Below, piece by piece: positions 22,005 to 33,321 of a DNA stretch of 64,000 nt (positions are counted from its first letter, which is position 1; each line of letters opens with the position of its first letter). The DNA is from Hysterangium stoloniferum. Lineage: Eukaryota; Basidiomycota; Agaricomycetes; Hysterangiales; Hysterangiaceae. The notes below the pieces were generated by a model. That model was not told where the DNA came from, did not search any database, and worked only from the letters and a program-made list of their open reading frames with translations. Both the position numbers and the translations under genes were made by a program. The stretch covers positions 496,001-560,000 of the forward strand of contig WHVD01000025.1 of the NCBI GenBank assembly GCA_015178975.1, in the 5' to 3' direction.

Positions 22005-22564
22005 GTTGGAGCGCGATCCTTATATTATGTTTCGTGTCGTTTATTTTTAGGGTTGATTGTCCGATGATGTGAAATATGATACCACTGTCAAATTGTACTC
22101 ACTGCGAACCTTTAATCCTCGTGATCCCAGCCGAGCTATTGATCACTTGCGGATCACGCAAAGCTTTTCTTGCGAAGCAGTTATTTGTATGAATAATCAA
22201 AATAATTTACAATTAAATTGCCGCTGGTCATCCCAGTCTAGCAATGTGCAATTGTTCCGACTACCGGACGTCAATTTTTAGGGCAGATTTCAAAATGCAA
22301 CAAATGTAATCTCCGACATTCATTTACTGCGGTCTTTAGCAAAGATAGAAAATGTATATCAAATATCACTATATACTTACATGCTGGCATCCAAAAAAAA
22401 AAAAAAATTTTGAGGATGTGGAGCGCCGGTTTATTTGTACTGCATTGGCGTTGTGGATGTGGGTGGGTGGTTACAAGAAGCGGTGACTGTTGTCTGATCG
22501 CGATTGGATATTTGATACTGCCATGACTGAGTAAACATGTCTTTCCTGATATTGACCATGTCTA

Positions 22565-23458
22565 ATGTCTTTACACAGATTGACTCGAAATCATCATCCC
22601 TTGGACTTGGAAAGTTATTCATACCTATATCGCAACTTACCCTTAGACATTGTTCGTCTCATTTTAGAGTGGGCAGCCAGAACAAGGCACACTGGATCGA
22701 TACTTTGTCGTGTATCCAGTGTCGTATTCCGATGGACGGTACCCGTCTCATACCAGACTGTTGTTCTTAGGGAGCCTCATGACGCACGATGCTTCGATGC
22801 CGCCATCGACTCCATACGCGGTGAATACTACTTTAATGCAGTTCGAAATATATCATTGCCACGGTATGGTCAGCCACCCAGTCTCGAAAAATGTACTCGA
22901 ATAAAGAGCATTGCAATTTATGCCTACGATGCTATTGCAAACTACACTCTGTCATTAAACCTCCCAAAACTTACCCACCTCACCATCTATGACCAGTCCC
23001 GATATTTCCTGTTGAATGGCCCTTTGTCACGTGGCCTGACACATCTCGCCGTCTCACAGCAATTCATGCTGTTAATTCGAGACTTAACGTTCATCCCCCT
23101 TCCAAACCTCACCCACTTCGTTACACCAGTCCTCACAAACGGCGGCCCAAACTGCGAAACCATCTACCGCGGAGTATTTACCCAACTCCACTTATTTCCG
23201 AAATTACGGGTTATTGGTCTTATGGTATTCCGAGTTGACTCCCGAGAAGCTGTCCCCGATACTAAGATTTCTCGTCGGGCGGTGCTCAGAATAATCGGCC
23301 TAGAGGACGATGTACGAATAGTTATGTTTCCCAGGCGGATTATGGACGAGCATGACTCGTGGCAGAATTTTTGTGTTGGAGAGCAGGACGTGTGGGAGTT
23401 AGCTGAGCGATTGTTGCTTTCCCGGGTTCGGGAGCTACCCCCAGGCGAGCTATCTTGA
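22565..23458 (+). CDS. F-box-like protein, family X, copy 2
   Basis: A single exon of 297 aa. F-box-like start at about residues 20-45: YRNLPLDIVRLILEWAARTR, then LCRVSSVVFRWTV. The body shares LNLPKLTHLTIY, LPNLTHFVTPVLTNGG, FPKLRVIGLMVF and the C-terminal WELAERLLLSRV with the minus-strand gene at 18619-19575. It lies 560 bp downstream of the family Y gene on the same strand. The short plus-strand frame at 22057-22281 between them looks non-coding. Target unknown. Confidence 0.78.
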   Translation: MSLHRLTRNHHPLDLESYSYLYRNLPLDIVRLILEWAARTRHTGSILCRVSSVVFRWTVPVSYQTVVLREPHDARCFDAAIDSIRGEYYFNAVRNISLPRYGQPPSLEKCTRIKSIAIYAYDAIANYTLSLNLPKLTHLTIYDQSRYFLLNGPLSRGLTHLAVSQQFMLLIRDLTFIPLPNLTHFVTPVLTNGGPNCETIYRGVFTQLHLFPKLRVIGLMVFRVDSREAVPDTKISRRAVLRIIGLEDDVRIVMFPRRIMDEHDSWQNFCVGEQDVWELAERLLLSRVRELPPGELS

Positions 23459-23630
23459 TAAAGACGTTGATTCGGTGTCGTGACTAGTGACATCATTACC
23501 CTGCCATTCACCATGCGCAATCGTAACTGATAGACATTGACAATCTACCTTCCTCACCGGCAGTATAATGACATCCCATAATTGTCCACTAATCTCAGCC
23601 ATCCTATAGTAGTATTTTTTCCATCCTATA

Positions 23631-24203
23631 TTATTCCTGCATGTCATTGTTAAAGTCTGTATCAATACGAAAACCTTGCATCGGATTATTAAATATATTA
23701 ATATTTACAAGGCAGGGATAAATTTTGCCACAAGCGGGTAGGTAGTGTGCATAGGTTATGGCGTAATCCTTGTTTTTGACATGGAGAGACTCAAGGCGCT
23801 TTAAAAGGCTATCCAAAGCGTGAAGGTGGGCACGAGGAGGGAGGGGAAGGGAGAGCAATGGTACGGGTGATGACCTTGGCTTCTGAAGGGGCTCCCTGGG
23901 AAATAGGCATAGGTACCGCATATGGAGACTCGAAACCTTCTGGGGGGCTTCTGTCAAATGCATTTACATCAAAGACATACCTTCCTGCATTGGAAACGTC
24001 CTGTCAGTTATATGGCTTGGTGCGAGAGTGATTTGGATGCATTGTTGACAGACACTGCTCAAGTTTTTGCCTAGTGTCTTCGTGGAATCCAAACCAGAAG
24101 TAACGGTCACGGTCTTCAGAAGTGATGACATTTTTGGACAGAAGGTAATGAGGGACTTTGTACTGTAAGTGCAAAGTATCTTAACGGGGAATGATGTGTA
24201 CAA
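23631..24203 (-). pseudogene. retrotransposon gag-like relic
   Basis: One minus-strand frame reads KVPHYLLSKNVITSEDRDRY, then FWFGFHEDTRQKLEQCLST (about 24,165-24,065) and, after a stop, GRYVFDVNAFDRSPPEGFES (about 23,975-23,915). The pattern F-W-GFH---R--LE followed by a GRY-FD--AFD block resembles gag-type proteins of basidiomycete retroelements. Stops break it. The family call is tentative. Confidence 0.4.
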
Positions 24204-24754
24204 AACTGACTCTATTTTGAGAACTTGAGAGACTTTATATACGTTTAAAAACTATGGGTGGCGCTATGACAAGATCGCAGTGTAGGGAGTCTCACTCCCT
24301 TACAATATACCATATCACCTTGGGTGATCCATCACTGCACAGGTGATCATTCGCATGACGTAGAAAAATAAATTTATCAAAAATCCTAAAGTAAGATCAG
24401 CTCTAATAATTTGGTGAATAACGGTAAACCTAGGGCAGGAGCTGAACTCGTCAGATAAACCCCTGGACAATGACCCGTGCAGCAACTGGACGAGCCCAAC
24501 AGAAACGAACCATGCCTCGAGTACTTGCATGCGGGGAATATCAATGCGGCAGCTCACGGTTTACTGTGAGTCAAATGTCGTCCATCGTGTGCAAAGTCTA
24601 TGAATTGTCGGAGTGACATATGATCGATGATTTGACAGCGAGTTGAGAACTCACATAACGCCACGCACGTCCTAACTTTTATTTCATACAACACAGATAT
24701 CGTACAATGTAACTCGTCACCGTTATGATCACCGTTATGACCTATGACTACAGA
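24204..24754. other. no gene recognised
   Basis: Only an 80-codon minus-strand frame (24315-24557) without recognisable features. Confidence 0.5.
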
Positions 24755-26412
24755 TTAAAATGCTCGAGGGAGAAACCCATAGAAGAATCCCCCCCAGCTC
24801 GACATCTTCAGCTTCTCCCACTCACGCTTGTCCATCCGTTTATATCCTGCTAAATTATTCTGTGGCCCTCTATGCAATTCTATCCAATGATTGTCTATGT
24901 CACTCCCAGATAGTTCCACGTAGCGTAAATTAGGCATTGTCATTGCAACCAATATCAGAAGTCCGTGGCCGTCGTGTGTAGTAATATCGACATCTGTAAA
25001 AAATCCCCCCAGGTGCGTGAGGTGTTGAAATGGCGTTAGAGGCTTGACATATGACATCAGGGTTTTAACGGCCTACAAGAGTCGAATCATTTTAGTAGCG
25101 GCTCCCAGAGAAAACGCGCACCTGTTCGCTCTTTTGTCCAAATGTGAAGATACACGACAGTCGTTTGATATTGGGTATGAGTTTTGCCAGACTCATCAAT
25201 GTGATAGCATCGGGATCCATCACGTTTATGCTTTGCAGGGATTTAAATTCTCGAACAACTCGCAGGCACTTCCCGGTGAATGCTATAGAGACATGAGTCA
25301 GCCGTCTAGCTACATCTGGGTGGATGACGCCTGTTAAACCCTGAGGGCGCATTTGAGGTGCCAAAGATAAGGACGTTAGATTCGGTGTCGTGTTGATATT
25401 GAAGCATCCTTCCGGCACCGCGGAAACATGTTCGTATGGAATAGCCAAAGCCTCTAAGAGAGGATGCCGTGACAGGAAATTCATGAAAACCGCAGCTTTC
25501 GCGGTGTTATCGGTCGCAATGTTATATTCGTACAATTGGAGTATACCAGTGATGGTCAGACGTCTCAGCTTTGGCCAGTGCGCCGAAAGGAGCTGTGGGA
25601 CTGGAAATGGCGCCATGCCTTTCAGGTTTAACTCGAGGTCTTCTAGATCTGGGCTTCGCGCGACTAGGACATCCATGAGGGAAATCACATGATCGGGTAG
25701 ATATTCGCAAATTTCTTCTAAGATTGACATGCTGCAGCTGGTAAGGTTACTGATTCTCCACAACTAAAATTGATTGACATCACTGATTAACCCCACAAGG
25801 ATCAAAAAGGCTACGCACCGGCTCACTAATCCGGCTAAATGAAACCGCTTCGCGATTTGGAGTGAGAAGGTCTTGTAAATATTCAATCTGAAGTTCGTGG
25901 AGGGAAAGACAATTATTCGCGACAGCGGTTGCCACAACGTGAAAGCCTAAGTCAGGTTTAAACCGCGTGCCCCAGCAAAACCGCTCAAGGCGTGTCATGA
26001 CACGCAACGCATCTGCCAAAACCACCATACGATTTGATAACTCCCTATTGTCGTCCCATGAACATTGTTCCTGCTCATCTAGCATATCGTCATTACAGGG
26101 TAAGTCAGGAACATGGATCAAGTCCCCGGCCGCTTCCATCACGAGTTCTACCCTTCGTATACGCGCCGCCAAGTGAGGATTCTGCGACAATTCTTTCCAC
26201 ATGTGCTTGCGTCGGGGATCGCATATAATCCAACGAAAGTTCATGTGAGACTGAGGCCCAAAAACGATCTCATTGAAGATACGAGAAGTTAAAGCGAGCG
26301 CCAAAAGGTCCCTAGGATGATCAATCTCACAGAGAAGTCGATCTAACGTTTGGTCAGGTAGATTCGCTAACGTTGCTGAAGGTTGAGGAGGCGGAGGTGA
26401 TGATTCTGCCAT
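24755..26412 (-). CDS. F-box/LRR protein, family Y, copy 2
   Basis: Three exons (26412-25819, 25763-25122, 25072-24755; introns 55 and 49 bp) encode 517 aa. The F-box is ANLPDQTLDRLLCEIDHPRD, LLALALTSRIFNEIVF (about 17-50). Both paralogues then share (I/R)CDPRRK, LAARIRRVELV, an acidic loop, CSWDD, and LRR-like strands (SPDLEDLELNLKG, WPKLRRLTITGILQLY, TPNLTSLSLAPQ, IPNIKRLSCIF). The C-terminus is WGGFFYGFLPRAF. Both introns occupy the same sites as in 20326-22004, both phase 0, so the two genes are paralogues by DNA-level duplication. Predicted SCF adaptor, target unknown. Confidence 0.9.
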
Positions 26413-27864
26413 GATTGGTTGAGTGGTGAGGTGTGCGATGCTTAGTTTGTCTTATATAGAAAATAAGTGTCTGCGCTTCAGCCACCTTGAATACTTCCAA
26501 TTTCGGTTAGTGGGACACAATTACGCAAGAACTCACACGATCATTGTTCGGGCCTCGAGGCCAAGGACAAAAACTTCCGAACGCTTTGGGTCATTAAAAC
26601 AAGCGGCCTTGTATTATATGTTTTCCAATGGGTATCATGGTTTGTTCAGACTGTCGTCTATTGTGTGTAGGTTGTACAATAATTGACACTTTTGCTCAAT
26701 TTGTCTTTTACTTCTCGTCATGGTGTAAGTGTCAAGCCTCTTATTATTGTCTCCCGTCAACTTTGAGATGGAAGCACTGCAATCTTCAAGCTTCTGTTGA
26801 CACGATTCATGGAACACCCCTCCATCTTTGCTCGGATCACAGGTGGCGTTGTTCTTTACGGTAGTGGTTTAATGGTACAATCCGGAAATGAGTTGGTAAA
26901 GCTTTCACCTTGTAAGGTAAAGGCGACAACAAGAAGCTAGTCAGATGAGCAGCTAAAGGCAAGGGAACACGTTGCTACATTAGAAGTGTCAATATCTGGC
27001 ATTTTGTAATACTCGCAGGAAACCACTAGTGTTTGTCCAAATTCCATGCCATTTGACACATTGCAGACAATCCAAACCACGAAGGTGTGCCAGTGTACTT
27101 CTTTTGAGTTGTCAAATGTCCATTGATAACATTTGAAAATATGATTGGGGAATAATCCCCCTAGGGGAGAACTTTGAAAGACAACAGAATGCATTTAGAC
27201 ATATATCCCTCTAATAATGTTCTAACAATGTAATGAGAATAGGCATTGTATAGTAAGCAGTATTATTGTCAGTTTGTAATTAGCTATCTTCCCATGGTGC
27301 TAGATTTACTATAGTATTTAATGGAATTGTGGAGTCTGGGCCAGGTGCATTCTTGACAAATCATCATGGGAATCTTGTTGAGTCTAAAATGTCTGGAGAT
27401 TGGTGATGGGATTTAGTAGAAGTGCTGATAATATATAGTTATCTTGACATCCATTATTATAACATATTAAGAACAGAGTCCACAAGGTGTATTCTAGGAA
27501 TCTGCAGAGTCTGGTGGCAAATAGGACTTGGCTTCAGCTTATGTGCTGAGGGTGGGGATCTGGGCACAGAGCCTAGCATAAGATTACACATGACTGGATG
27601 GATAAGGTAAGTAGCTCAGATAGATGCACTAAGTTGCTGAATTGTGAAAGTGGGTTTCAAGTTGTGTGGATTTACCTGCTGTAGTTGCTACTAGTAATAC
27701 CACCAGGTTTTTCATTGCACATTCATCGGGAACTTCTTGCACCCTTTGAGAAAGGATCTTTTAGCTGAGAAGAATGGACATCAACTGATTTTTATACGAT
27801 AATGTAAAAACGACACCGAAGGCAAGGTTTCAAAGGAAGGTTATTTTAGTTTCTCTCCCTTCCC
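26413..27864. other. no gene; LTR-A-like scrap near 27.5 kb
   Basis: Nothing is recognised except AGGACTTGGCTTCAGCTTAT (27,523-27,542), the reverse complement of the LTR-A module, next to a GAGTCTGGTGG stretch. This suggests an old LTR-A-related remnant on the minus strand. Confidence 0.45.
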
Positions 27865-29809
27865 TTAATCCTCAATGGCCGTGGGGAACGAAAATACACC
27901 ATGGGGATCATAAACTTGTTTCAATCGGTGCAACTTTGGGTAATGTGGACCGTAATACAAGTGCTGCCCTGTATTTAAGTCAGAATTCGAAGCTCATCAT
28001 AGGAAGAGGTCAAAATCGACTAACACTGCGGTAGTCGATCATCCGCGTAATTTGGGTAAGCACTTGGTTGAACCAGGTATAAGAACGGTCGTGCGGTGTG
28101 ATTCTCAGTGTCAACTCACCCATAGTCCCAATCAGGGGGGCTGTTATCGATGACGCTCTGAACCATCGCTAAAATTTCGATCTCAACCACAATGTATAGC
28201 TAAACAGTGTAGAAACATACACACCATCCATGAATGGGAATCCAGAGTCGGGAAATGGCGGTAGGCGCAACGGTGATGAACCATAGAACTGCATTGTGAA
28301 CAGTGAGCTTCGATGCGCAAATGCAGTCGCATCGAGAGGAACGGCGTTGATAGCCGAATGACTCCCTCCGTATAGTTCAAGTTCGACATCCCACACCTTT
28401 ACATACGGTACTGTCAAGTTAGTTTCACCACCGGCAGAAAACCCCACTTACCAGGTCTGTGTCAAATCCTTCCTCTGACATGTATTTTACAAATGCATCT
28501 CTCGCCCTCTTATCCATAGGCGAAGCCTCAGGCGTCATGACCGACTTAGCATAAAAAGTATCATTGAAGTCTGGGTTGCTGGTGTCTAACGTTCCCAAGA
28601 ATCCCATGTGGGCTAATATTTCGAGCCAGGTTCCCGTTGTGAATAATACGGAGCCTGGGGGTGGTAGAGTACTCAAGAAGGGAGAAATTGTCAGGTTGAC
28701 TTCGTTCGAAGGCCCATGATACACCGCACGCAAGGCCATAGTTATACTCCCTCTTGCGGGGCCCTTGGCGAATACGATCTCAGCGCCGAGTTTGGCCGGA
28801 ATTCCGGAGATGACAAAAGATTGGAAAGATTGGATACTTTTCGATCCCTGATCTGCAGTGAGATTCCAGGCCATTTCGATTGAAGTTACTGTGGGTGGCA
28901 TGGGGTGCGTCTGGAGCATGAGGGAGGTTGTTATTCCAAAGGACGATCCGGCGCCGCGAAGCGCCTGTATTGAAATACAATTAGAGAGAAGGGATTTAAA
29001 TGGGGATAAACATACCCAGAATAAGTCGGGGTTATTGGACGCCGAGGTGGAAACAATACTCCCGTTGGCGAGGACGACTTCAGCACCCATGACGGCGTCA
29101 AGCGTAAGTCCCCACATTCGACTCGCAAAACCATACCCGCCATGCGCTATCGGAAGAATTAAGGCACAGTCAATATTCGTTTCAGGTTTGATCTGATATA
29201 CGATACGTACCCGCGTGTCCTCCTACCCCAACATATGTACACACGCCGTGAGGTATCGCCACACCTTCCGCTCCCAGTGCGAGTGCGACTTGCCCAAGGC
29301 GATTCCCGGGTTCAATTTCAGCGATAGTTTTGGAAGAATCAATTGTAACTGCTGTAAAATTCCGCATATCAATAACCACACGGCCAGACTTGCCGCCGAG
29401 TGAGTTGGCAATGTAGCTGTGCTGAGGCGGTTATTAATAATGCTAGAAGAGCAAATGACAATAACTTCGACCCACACCACCACTGCGGGCTACAACATCA
29501 TAATTGTTTCGAGTTGATACTTGAAGAATTTGGGAGACTTGTTGAGGAGTCGAGGGAAACGTGAGTGCGGATGGGTGGAAAGCATCCGTGAACCGGAGAT
29601 TGTCTAGAGTGCAGTGGACCAGTATTAGAACATGCGGAGTAGTGTAAAGGATTTTGGAACTTACAGGGTTTCGTTATGTTTGCATACAGCTCGTCGCCGG
29701 GAAATATCGCATTCACTGGCAATGCTCTGAGATCGCTACGCAAATCCGCAAGGACTGTCGGCGTCAGCGTGATACTCAACACCAAGAAAATTCCACGGAA
29801 CCAAGTCAT
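27865..29809 (-). CDS. secreted FAD-linked oxidoreductase (berberine-bridge-like, PCMH fold)
   Basis: Nine exons (29809-29665, 29603-29476, 29421-29211, 29146-29016, 28964-28452, 28396-28225, 28168-28120, 28062-28025, 27968-27865) encode 496 aa, in frame throughout. Residues 1 to about 22 are a signal peptide (FRGIFLVLSITLTPTVLA). The FAD-binding domain has VVARSGGHSY, SLGGKSGRVVIDM, EPGNRLGQVA and PHGVCTYVGVGGHAAHGGYG. The His of SGGH and the Cys of HGVC are the positions used for bicovalent FAD attachment in this family. The C-terminal BBE domain ends AYPNYADDRLPQ, then HLYYGPHYPKLHRLKQVYDP. Such secreted enzymes oxidise sugars, oligosaccharides or alkaloid-like substrates. The actual substrate cannot be told. 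Start chosen at 29809 because an in-frame ATG 36 bp earlier abuts a (TA)n tract. Confidence 0.92.
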
Positions 29810-29843
29810 TGTCGCAATGGAATGTATTGTGAACGTCCCTTGC

Positions 29844-29865
29844 ATATATATATATATATATATAT
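29844..29865. repeat. (AT)11 tract upstream of the FAD oxidoreductase
   Basis: A 22 bp alternating AT run, about 35 bp upstream of the ATG at 29809. It may serve as the TATA region and is likely length-variable between strains. Confidence 0.6.
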
Positions 29866-30496
29866 GGGAGCGAATGACTTGCGGGCCGCTTGATCCGGCG
29901 TCAGAAGGCTTTTGAGAGCTTGAAACCGCGGCGAGAATGCTGCTAGTAAGGCACTCGCCAGCATGTGACGTATACTTGAAGCTACTAGTAAATGGGACAA
30001 CACAGAAGCATGCAATACATCTAAGTTACCAATTTGAAGGCCCGGGATGGTGGGTGTTTATTTTGCAATTGGATCAGTCATGCAGTACAGTCTCGGTTTT
30101 ATGTAGAATGGAGTTCATGATGCGCACAGGCCACTGTCCAGTCGAGCCGATCACCCACACAAAGATATTATCTCCAGATTTGCTCTGGTTCACCCAAAGA
30201 TTGCTATCAATAGGACCGCCCACTACATATTTTCCCCAATGGATTTCGTAGGGATTTTTGTACAAAGTATTTGTCTCCCGATCTTAACAAACTTTGAGAG
30301 CAAGATGTAATGGAGCGTGTACGAATTTGATTTGAAATTCTTTGTCGTTTTGAACGTCGTTCCACATAATAATATTCTTCATTCAAAAGAGATTATGGTA
30401 GTCCCTCAGCATAGTTCGTCGTCATTTAGCTAGTCCAAATGCCCAAACTTTCTGGATGCACGTCATCCACGTGGCGTGATGCAAGGTTAGGGCACT
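29866..30496. other. divergent intergenic region
   Basis: Upstream DNA shared by the minus-strand oxidoreductase and the plus-strand F-box gene. Short frames without features. Confidence 0.5.
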
Positions 30497-32005
30497 GTGC
30501 GTTTAGGTGGGACAAGGGCATTCAAGTCGTACTTCAACGTTCAAAGCTTTCAAAGCCTCAAGATGCAGGATGGGCTTATTCTCCATGATATCAAGCAATA
30601 TCCCCAGGATTATCCAACATGTTCTACAGAGAAATCTGTAATCCATCAATCAATTTTACAGCATCGTACCGAAATCGGCGTCATTGAGGCAAAAATAGCT
30701 GCCATCGAGTTGGAACTCAACTCTGCTATCCAGAGACGAAATCAGATCCATACATCGTGTAAAGTTGCAGAATCCCTTGTCGCACCCATACGAGCAGTGC
30801 CGGTCGATATTCTGCAGAAAATATTCCTTTACAGCATCCCACACATTCCAGCATCTTCGATAGATGGCACTCGGAATTTTGAATTCATCCCACACGGTTG
30901 GACTTATCCGGACCGCGTGCGTGCAAATATCATGTCGGTTTCTCGTCACTGGCACACCACCGCACTTTCAACACCAGCCGTCTGGTCCACTGTAATTCTT
31001 TCCTCTCGTCACTCTTTCCGTCGTTATTATCTCGAACCCCTCTTCTCACGGTCCAAGGATCATCAACTTGACGTTTACATGCGACCTCAAATATCAATAG
31101 GGCAACCGAGCGACTTCTTCGCATCTTGGCAGGAGTTCAAGGCGGTCGTGGCTCTTATCAGATCCCACATGGCCAGGATCAGGATCCTCGCCGTAGATTC
31201 GAGATCAAGTGCTGTTCAAGCCGTTTTAAGGGAATTGTTTTCGGCAGGTGCTCCCACTGATATGAAAAACCTGCTCACGTTCGGTGCACTTGAATCGAAT
31301 GTTAGTGCAGGATATAGTATTCATTCTCCTTCCGAACTGAGTCACGGAACGATCAATGCACCTAATCTTTTCACTCTTACATTATCTCCTGCATCAATAA
31401 CCTTCTTAGAAACATTCACACCGCGTTCTTTAATTCAGTTGGAGCGGATGACGATTTCCACTCTGTACTGGTGCTTCCCGCCTAACATTGACAGGCTGTC
31501 ACTTTGTCATAAGCTGAGATATTTATGTTGGAGGGATGTTGGGGGTGTATGTAGACGGACAAACATGCCAAAAAGTGTGTTTCTTCCGTCATTGAAGGAG
31601 CTTGAATTGGTTACCATCAGCCCTAACTATATGATCCCCTTCTTGAGAAGCCTTGATGCTCCGGAGCTCGAGTCACTGGACTTCCGAACAACCGGGGCTA
31701 GCAGCCATCCATCCATGCCTCATCCAAACGGTGCGGACGTTATTGTAATGTTTTTACCAAAAGTACCTCGCATCCAACACATCTTACTTACTTCCATGTC
31801 ATGGATTGGCCGTTCGGTGGAGTCCGCGACCCAGTATCTCACTCTCCTCACTTCTGTAACTGTTACCGATTGTTGTTTGGACGCTACGTTTTTCAATACC
31901 TTTCCGGTAGCGTCCAATCATACGCTTGAACCCCTGAGACTGTATATTAACCCCACCCAATTTCTCATAAAACGACGTGAAAATCCAGCTTTACCACCTC
32001 CCTGA
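30497..32005 (+). CDS. F-box protein with N-terminal coiled coil
   Basis: Up to 502 aa in one exon. A heptad-rich helix (IGVIEAKIAAIELELNSAIQ, RRNQIH; about residues 57-83) precedes the F-box, VAPIRAVPVDILQKIFLYSI (about 92-111), then VSRHWHTTALSTPAVWSTVI. This order (coiled coil, P-R-(L/V)P-(E/D)IL--IF, then W--L----LW) is the common agaricomycete F-box layout. LRR-like segments follow. The ATG at 30563 (MQDGLILHDI) is an equally good start. The reading ends RRENPALPPP at 32005. In the next frame LYHLPETSEIREEMSNIANR continues, so a small frame change or an unrecognised intron near the 3' end is possible. Confidence 0.85.
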   Translation: MRLGGTRAFKSYFNVQSFQSLKMQDGLILHDIKQYPQDYPTCSTEKSVIHQSILQHRTEIGVIEAKIAAIELELNSAIQRRNQIHTSCKVAESLVAPIRAVPVDILQKIFLYSIPHIPASSIDGTRNFEFIPHGWTYPDRVRANIMSVSRHWHTTALSTPAVWSTVILSSRHSFRRYYLEPLFSRSKDHQLDVYMRPQISIGQPSDFFASWQEFKAVVALIRSHMARIRILAVDSRSSAVQAVLRELFSAGAPTDMKNLLTFGALESNVSAGYSIHSPSELSHGTINAPNLFTLTLSPASITFLETFTPRSLIQLERMTISTLYWCFPPNIDRLSLCHKLRYLCWRDVGGVCRRTNMPKSVFLPSLKELELVTISPNYMIPFLRSLDAPELESLDFRTTGASSHPSMPHPNGADVIVMFLPKVPRIQHILLTSMSWIGRSVESATQYLTLLTSVTVTDCCLDATFFNTFPVASNHTLEPLRLYINPTQFLIKRRENPALPPP

Positions 32006-32840
32006 AACGTCGGAGATTAGAGAGGAGATGTCTAACATTGCAAATAGAAAGGGAGGTCGTCGAGCCATGGCTGGCACATGGATCAGTACGGATTATATTT
32101 GGGTCGCTCCCAGTGGGCATGGAATGAAGTGTGCTTTTTGTGCTTTGGACATTAGTTTAGGTGTCAGGGACATCACAGGAGTATTTACCTTTTAGAACTC
32201 CACTTTCCTGTTCACCAAACCGTGGCAATATAAGATTCCCGGAGTAGACAGAATGGACTTGTGAATTTTCATCATGATTAGACACCGTAAATTCTGAAGA
32301 TTAGATGATTTTATTGATCTCGAACTGGATCTCTGCCTGAAGGAACGGAGTATGGTATTTCTCGGAATCCAGCTCCTTTCAGGTAATAACTTGGATTGAG
32401 CACACTTGATATAATGGAGCTTTCAGCGCCTTATCTCCAGCCCCCGTGTGCCGGGACCAAGATAAAAGTTTTCCTAATTCAGGAATCTCCAGGTCCTGCG
32501 CGGATTCTTTTGCGATTTGAAAAGATCCTATGGCGGTAAGAGGATGTGAAAAGATATATACTGGACAAAGATATACCTCTAGTTGTAATGGCAGATGAGC
32601 CTGAGCTAGTTTCGACTCCTATGGCATTGATAAATATTCGTGGGTTTCACCATAGAATCCCTAGAAAGCCCCATCCCATTTGGAAAGACATTGCAATGAG
32701 CACACCTGGGCCATCTATTTTTCCCCGAATCCTCTATTCAATTCCCAACGAAAATGCCCGGTTCTGCAATATTTGCAGTCCTAAAATTATATCATGTCAT
32801 TTCTCCCAACAACCTCTATTTGCACAAGGAAGCAGTATGT
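32006..32840. other. no gene recognised
   Basis: A 98-codon plus-strand frame (32546-32842) has no recognisable motif and runs into the retroelement leader to its right. Confidence 0.45.
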
Positions 32841-33321
32841 AGACATGCCTTGGATTCATTCGGGGCGGTACATTGAATTTGCAGGAGTAAGCGGCCGTAT
32901 TAAAGGGCTTAGAAGCTGTAGCACTCACACTACATTTTCCATTCTTTTTTTCCACTATTCCAAATCAGTGTCACCAATTTATCCAAAATGGGAAATGAGA
33001 ATCACTTTCAGAAACTAGGGGAGGAGAATTACAGCATATGGTATGTTTACATGAAAGTGCTTCTTGTTCACAGAGAAGTTTGGGACATTATTGATGGTTC
33101 AGAAACTCATCTCATGAATTACTGCCTCATTGATAGGCACTTAGTGAAAGCCCATTGTCAATTGGGCTCACAGGCAGATCACACAAGTTGACAGGACTAC
33201 AATGTATTGTCTAGAACTGAGATGGGATACAGGATGTTGCAGTGTATGGTACAGAAGGAACATTTCCTGGGCTATATATACTGTGATCATGTGCTAACAG
33301 AACTAAAGGTCTGTACACATC
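32841..33321 (+). pseudogene. Ty1/copia leader and gag start, truncated
   Basis: The leader matches the miniature element's interior (GGCCGTATTAAAGGGCTTAG at 32,892-32,911 and the TTTTTTTCCACTATTC region). The gag begins with the ATG at 32,988: MGNENHFQKLGEENYSIWY, then VLLVHREVWDIIDGSE, a typical copia gag N-terminus (UBN2-like). It is broken by a stop at 33,189-33,191 and cut at 33,321 by the outer solo LTR. No convincing continuation was recognised after the LTR at 34,947. Confidence 0.7.
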
